From assembly GCA_964567785.1 (NCBI GenBank), contig CAZMOK010000003.1:1-64000 (forward strand): DNA of 64,000 bases. Reading direction: 5' to 3'. The DNA is from CAZMOK01 sp964567785 (GTDB taxonomy: Bacteria; Bacteroidota; Bacteroidia; Bacteroidales; JAGOPY01). The notes beneath the pieces are model-generated. The model did no database searches, was not told the origin of the DNA, and saw only the letters and a list, made by a program, of their open reading frames with translations. Of this stretch, positions 60,147 through 64,000 are shown in pieces. The translations under genes and the position numbers were made by a program. The stretch's first letter is position 1. The number at the start of each line of letters is the position of its first letter.

Positions 60147-62099
60147 ATGGACAGAAATACGATAATAGGGCTGGTGCTGATAGCCGCGATATTTGTCGGC
60201 TACTTCGTCTGGATGACCCCTTCGCAGGAAGAGCTGCTGGAAAAACGAAGAATTCAGGATTCCATAGCCGAAGTTCAGCGAATAAAAGATTCCATCAGGA
60301 TCGTCGAGGAACTTAAAAGAGAGGAGCAAATAAAGCAGCAACAGCAGATTGAAGAGGAGCAGGCAACTGTTGCCGCCGCTGAAGAAACAGAGCAGGATGC
60401 GGAAGCCCTGCGGGAAAAGTACGGTGTCTTTTCTGATGCTGCAGCCGGCGGCGAAGAGGTTTATATGGTCGAGACCGATATCTACAGGATCGGAGTTAGC
60501 ACCAGGGGAGGTAAAATCGTTTATGTAGAGCTCAAGAATTACAAAACCTGGGATTCCCTGCCACTTATACTTATCGACAGCGACACGACAGTGTTTGGTT
60601 TTACCTTTCTTGCCGGAACACGGAGCTTCAACACAAACAATTTCTATTTTGAGCCCATGATCAACGGCGGGTCGCCAGGCAGAAAGGAGGTGAAGATCTC
60701 CGGCGACCAGGGCCTCGACCTCGGAATGAGGATCTATACTACTGATGACCAGGGGAACAGGAACACAAACAGGTATATCGAGTATCTCTATTCTTTTACC
60801 GGAGATAAATACATGCTGGATTACGCAGTGAATTTCGTCGGCATGCAGGGCGTTATCGACGACCTCCGGGGATCCATCGATCTTGAATGGTCGGCCAACC
60901 TGAGGCAACAGGAGAAAAGTATTGACCGCTTCAATGGTTCAACCGTTTACTATAAGATCTATGAAGACAAGGTCGATTATCTGTCTGAAAGGAAAGACGA
61001 TGAAGAACAACTGCGCGACAGGATCAAATGGGTGTCGTTCAAACAGCATTTCTTCTCCTCAACGCTCATATCGGAGTCTTTCTTTGAAGACCCCATATTT
61101 AGGACGGTTACGGTTGAAAACCCACCCAGCGACAGGTACCTGAAAAGTACCTATATGAAGGTAGCTGTTCCCTTCCAGGCGCGGGACCGGTACACCATGA
61201 ACATGGATTTCTATTTTGGCCCTAATAAATACAACGTACTCAGAAATTATAAGCTCGACCTGGAAAGGCAGTTGCCCCTGGGCTGGAGCTTTTTCCTGAT
61301 CCAGTGGATCAACAGGTATGCCGTGATCCCCGTGTTCAATTTCCTGGGTAGCTTCGGGTGGAATTACGGAATTGTGATCCTTGTGCTTACCATAATGCTC
61401 AAGATCGTTCTGTTTCCGATTACATACAAGACCTATATGTCGTCGGCCAGGATGCGGGTGCTTAAACCCGAAATCGACGAGTTGAACAAGAAGTTCCCAA
61501 AGAAGGAAGATTCGATGAAGAAACAACAGGCAACGATGAGCCTGTACAAGAGGGCAGGGGTGAACCCGATGTCGGGTTGCTTCCCGGTGCTGCTGCAGTT
61601 GCCGATCCTTATAGCGATGTTCCGTTTCTTCCCGGCATCCATCGAACTTAGGCAGGAATCTTTCCTGTGGGCAACTGACCTGTCAACCTACGATTCGATA
61701 TTGAGTTTACCGTTTACAATACCTTTTTACGGTGATCACGTGAGCCTCTTTACCTTGTTGATGACCGTTTCGACCCTCATCTATACCTACATGAACAACC
61801 AGATGATGGCCACAGGCGCCCAACAGATGCCGGGTATGAAAACAATGATGTACATCATGCCTGTCATGTTCCTGGGTATTTTCAACAGCTATGCTTCCGG
61901 GCTGAGCTACTACTATTTCCTTGTCAACATCATCACTTTTGCACAGATGTTCATTTTCAGAAGAGTGGTTGATGAAGATAAGATCTACAGGAAGATACAG
62001 GAGAACAAGAAAAAACCGGTTAAGAAATCCTCTTTCCAGAAACGGCTGGAAGATGCTGCCAAGAAGAGAGGATACAACCCTAACCAGCTCAAGAGATAA
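60147..62099 (+). CDS. yidC: Membrane protein insertase YidC
   Basis: 650 aa, long Gram-negative form. TM1 (~6-22, IIGLVLIAAIFVGYFVW), a charged coiled stretch (~26-85), a large periplasmic beta domain (~100-360), then the insertase core. The core has NYGIVILVLTIMLKIVLFPITYK with the hydrophilic-groove Arg-containing helix region, MRVLKPEIDELNKKFPKKE (C1 hairpin), NPMSGCFPVLLQLPILIAMF, MMYIMPVMFLGIFNSYASGLSYYYF and a Lys-rich tail. Inserts membrane proteins with or without Sec. Leads a run with GT9, tsaC and a nitrilase-family gene. Confidence 0.97.
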   Translation: MDRNTIIGLVLIAAIFVGYFVWMTPSQEELLEKRRIQDSIAEVQRIKDSIRIVEELKREEQIKQQQQIEEEQATVAAAEETEQDAEALREKYGVFSDAAAGGEEVYMVETDIYRIGVSTRGGKIVYVELKNYKTWDSLPLILIDSDTTVFGFTFLAGTRSFNTNNFYFEPMINGGSPGRKEVKISGDQGLDLGMRIYTTDDQGNRNTNRYIEYLYSFTGDKYMLDYAVNFVGMQGVIDDLRGSIDLEWSANLRQQEKSIDRFNGSTVYYKIYEDKVDYLSERKDDEEQLRDRIKWVSFKQHFFSSTLISESFFEDPIFRTVTVENPPSDRYLKSTYMKVAVPFQARDRYTMNMDFYFGPNKYNVLRNYKLDLERQLPLGWSFFLIQWINRYAVIPVFNFLGSFGWNYGIVILVLTIMLKIVLFPITYKTYMSSARMRVLKPEIDELNKKFPKKEDSMKKQQATMSLYKRAGVNPMSGCFPVLLQLPILIAMFRFFPASIELRQESFLWATDLSTYDSILSLPFTIPFYGDHVSLFTLLMTVSTLIYTYMNNQMMATGAQQMPGMKTMMYIMPVMFLGIFNSYASGLSYYYFLVNIITFAQMFIFRRVVDEDKIYRKIQENKKKPVKKSSFQKRLEDAAKKRGYNPNQLKR

Positions 62100-62110
62100 T
62101 CGCCTGTCTT

Positions 62111-63106
62111 TTGAATAAATTCCTCGTCATACAAACCGCCTCCATTGGGGATGTGATCCTGGCAACGCCGGTACTCGAGAAGATCAGGGCCTTCTACCCG
62201 GGGGCAACCGTCGATATACTTATCAAAAAAGGAAATGAACCTCTCTTCGAAAGTCATCCCTTTGTCAATGAGGTTATCGTTTGGGACAAATCAAAACATA
62301 AGTATAAAAACCTGCTGAAACTCTTCTCGAAGGTAAGAAGCTTAAGATACGATTGCATAGTAAACCTTCAGCGTTTCGGTTCAACAGGCCTGATTACCGG
62401 GTTATCAGGGGCAAAACACAGGATAGGTTTTGACAAGAATCCTTTTTCTTTTCTCTTCACCCTAAAGAAAAAGCATATTATTAACCGGGAGTCTGCTATT
62501 CACGAAACGCAAAGGAACCTGGAGCTTATTAGTGATATAGCGGGCCGGGGAAATTACCCGGTGAAGCTGTATCCGGGGAAAGATCACTTTGACAAAGTAA
62601 ACGGATATAAAAATGAAAATTACATATGCATAGCACCTGCGTCCATATGGTTCACAAAGCAGTTCCCCGAAGAAAAGTGGGGTGAGTTTTTAAGTAGAAT
62701 CGATCTAAATCTTACGGTCCTGCTTATGGGTTCAAAAAATGATTTCGAACTTTGTGAAAGACTAAGGGAAAGTTGCGATCACGATAATACAAAGAATCTG
62801 GCCGGTAAGCTTTCATTGCTTGAAACTGCGGCACTGATGAAGGATGCGAAAATGAATTACGTGAATGACTCAGCTCCCCAGCACCTTGCCTCGGCAGTGA
62901 ATGCACCGGTTACGACTGTGTTTTGCTCAACGGTGCCTGAATTTGGTTTCGGCCCGTTGTCGGATGATTCGGCCGTTGTACAAACTGATAAGAAACTAGA
63001 CTGCAGGCCCTGTGGGTTGCATGGCTTCAGAAAATGCCCGGAAGGCCATTTTGATTGCGCCAATACTATAGATATACGTCAATTGACTAAGAGGATACCC
63101 GGATGA
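62111..63106 (+). CDS. Glycosyltransferase family 9 (heptosyltransferase-like)
   Basis: 331 aa from a TTG start giving MNKFLVIQTASIGDVILATPVLE. GT-B fold of the ADP-heptose:LPS heptosyltransferase family. Seen: IGDVILATPVLEKIRAFYPGATVDIL (in part), HRIGFDKNPFSFLF, CIAPASIWFTKQFPEEKW, VLLMGSKNDFELCERL, NLAGKLSLLETAALMKDAKM and VNDSAPQHLASAVNAPVTTVF. Probably adds a core sugar to lipopolysaccharide at the inner membrane. Overlaps tsaC by 4 bp (ATGA). Confidence 0.9.
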   Translation: MNKFLVIQTASIGDVILATPVLEKIRAFYPGATVDILIKKGNEPLFESHPFVNEVIVWDKSKHKYKNLLKLFSKVRSLRYDCIVNLQRFGSTGLITGLSGAKHRIGFDKNPFSFLFTLKKKHIINRESAIHETQRNLELISDIAGRGNYPVKLYPGKDHFDKVNGYKNENYICIAPASIWFTKQFPEEKWGEFLSRIDLNLTVLLMGSKNDFELCERLRESCDHDNTKNLAGKLSLLETAALMKDAKMNYVNDSAPQHLASAVNAPVTTVFCSTVPEFGFGPLSDDSAVVQTDKKLDCRPCGLHGFRKCPEGHFDCANTIDIRQLTKRIPG

Positions 63107-63666
63107 AAAAGGAAGTTGATCTGGCAGTAGAACACTTGAAGAAAGGAAATGTAATACTTTATCCCACGGATACGATATGGGGTATAGGCTGTGATGCTAC
63201 CAACGAAGCTGCCGTGGAAAAAATCTACCGCATAAAAAAGAGGATGGAGAGCAAAAGCCTTATCGTATTGCTGGCCGATCCTGAGCAGTTGAACAGCTAT
63301 GTGAAAAAGGTTCCCGTTATTGCTTATGACCTGATCAGCAGTATTTCCAAACCTACAACAATAATCTACCCCAATGCGGTTAACCTTGCAGGGAATGTCG
63401 TTGCCAGCGATAATACAATAGCCATCAGAATCACCCGATATGAATTCTGCAGACAATTGGTGAAGAGTTTTGGGAAGCCTGTGGTCTCCACATCGGCAAA
63501 TGTAAGCGGCGACCCCACTCCCCTTGCGTTCAGCAAGATCTCGGATGAAGTGCTCAGAAGCGTTGATCATGTGGTTGATTACCATCGTAATGTTGTTCAT
63601 GAAACAAAACCATCTACCATAATCAAGATCGATGAAAGGGGTAATTTTAATATTATCAGGGAATAA
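63103..63666 (+). CDS. tsaC: Threonylcarbamoyl-AMP synthase (TsaC/Sua5/YrdC)
   Basis: 187 aa, short TsaC-like form without the Sua5 C-terminal domain. Makes threonylcarbamoyl-AMP from Thr, bicarbonate and ATP for t6A37 of tRNA. Seen: NVILYPTDTIWGIGCDATNEAAV, RIKKRMESKSLIVLLAD (the K-R-P-x-x-K-P-L type loop is KRMESKSLIVL here), KPTTIIYPNA, IAIRITRYEFCRQL and KPVVSTSANVSGDPTP. The t6A product is also the substrate of the TrmO encoded at 13.6 kb. Confidence 0.92.
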   Translation: MKKEVDLAVEHLKKGNVILYPTDTIWGIGCDATNEAAVEKIYRIKKRMESKSLIVLLADPEQLNSYVKKVPVIAYDLISSISKPTTIIYPNAVNLAGNVVASDNTIAIRITRYEFCRQLVKSFGKPVVSTSANVSGDPTPLAFSKISDEVLRSVDHVVDYHRNVVHETKPSTIIKIDERGNFNIIRE

Positions 63667-63679
63667 TAACTGATCTGTC

Positions 63680-64000
63680 ATGAAATTCAAAGCTGGTATT
63701 TTACAGTTTCAGCCCTTGCTCGGCGAAAATGAAATAAACCGCCGTGCTGTGGAGAGTTTGCTTTCGAAAGCTGATGACGCTGATCTGTACGTGCTGCCCG
63801 AACTTGCCAATTCAGGCTACAACTTCAGGTCGATGGATGAAGCTTTCAAAACCTCGGAAGAGATCAGTAGCAGTCCTTTCATTGATACATTGCAACGCTT
63901 TGCCAAAGAAAGAGAGGCATATGTGGTGGCCGGCCTCAATGAAAATGACGGAGGGAAACTGTTTAATACATCGGTATTGACCGGGCCTAAGGGGGTAATA
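63680..64000 (+). CDS. Carbon-nitrogen hydrolase (nitrilase family), 5' part
   Basis: First 107 residues, cut by the window end. MKFKAGILQFQPLLGENEINRRAVESLL (in part) is the standard nitrilase-superfamily beta-strand start. The catalytic Glu is in YVLPELANSGYNF (~42), followed by FAKEREAYVVAGLNEND and LFNTSVLTGPKG. The Lys and Cys of the triad lie beyond the window. Substrate (amide, N-carbamoyl or deaminated glutathione) unknown. 13 bp after tsaC, probably co-transcribed. Confidence 0.88.
   Translation, partial: MKFKAGILQFQPLLGENEINRRAVESLLSKADDADLYVLPELANSGYNFRSMDEAFKTSEEISSSPFIDTLQRFAKEREAYVVAGLNENDGGKLFNTSVLTGPKGVI

Overview
The window is a scaffold piece from a Bacteroidota chromosome, most likely an uncultured anaerobic Bacteroidales/Marinilabiliales-type organism. 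Evidence: a type IX secretion (T9SS) sorting tail, paired FISUMP-type surface proteins, the short primary sigma factor (288 aa), the long two-part GAPDH (494 aa), -7 elements of the TAnnTTTG type before many genes, and few Shine-Dalgarno sequences. Three runs of exactly 100 N (3769-3868, 6914-7013, 17690-17789) are scaffolding gaps, as in a metagenome assembly.

Left part (1-13.6 kb): secreted/surface proteins (two FISUMP paralogues, a 964-aa DUF1566/BNR/T9SS protein, a GxxDGF-repeat protein and a SUMF1-like protein), a thioester-reductase-like SDR, TypA, a CHAD protein and an MscS channel. Nearly every intergenic stretch up to 21.5 kb carries short tandem arrays, mostly with a strict 7-bp unit. 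Several families recur at two or more loci, and all three gaps fall inside such arrays. From 21.75 to 64 kb none was seen.

Hydrogenase region (13.6-27.8 kb): trmO-hypB (minus), a zinc-ribbon gene (plus), hypF-hypC-hypD-hypE (minus), then rex and hoxF-U-Y-H-W plus a dihydroorotate-dehydrogenase-like flavoprotein (plus). This is a complete NAD-reducing (group 3d type) [NiFe] hydrogenase with its maturation set; hypA lies 7 kb further on. Perfect TTGTTAA-N4-TTAACAA palindromes precede both rex and hoxF, so Rex probably ties hydrogenase expression to NADH/NAD+. The NuoE-like N-terminus of HoxF has lost all its cluster cysteines.

Middle part (27.8-45 kb): a FloA-like N-terminal fragment, an outer-membrane barrel, an ABC exporter operon, an orphan 7TM-PAS protein, a BtuF-like protein without signal peptide, hypA, nhaA, a decayed aldo/keto reductase, an isochorismatase-type hydrolase, an ArnT-like transferase, queD-folE, a double-CDGSH protein, a DUF368 lipid transporter and a YtfI/YtfJ-like pair.

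Right part (45-64 kb): housekeeping genes. These are glmM, recR, a CoA-transferase, the operon dapF-GNAT-mltG-DUF2279-HAD, degP, rpoD, GAPDH, pyrG, and yidC-GT9-tsaC followed by a nitrilase-family gene cut by the window end. No rRNA, tRNA, CRISPR, transposase or phage gene was recognised.
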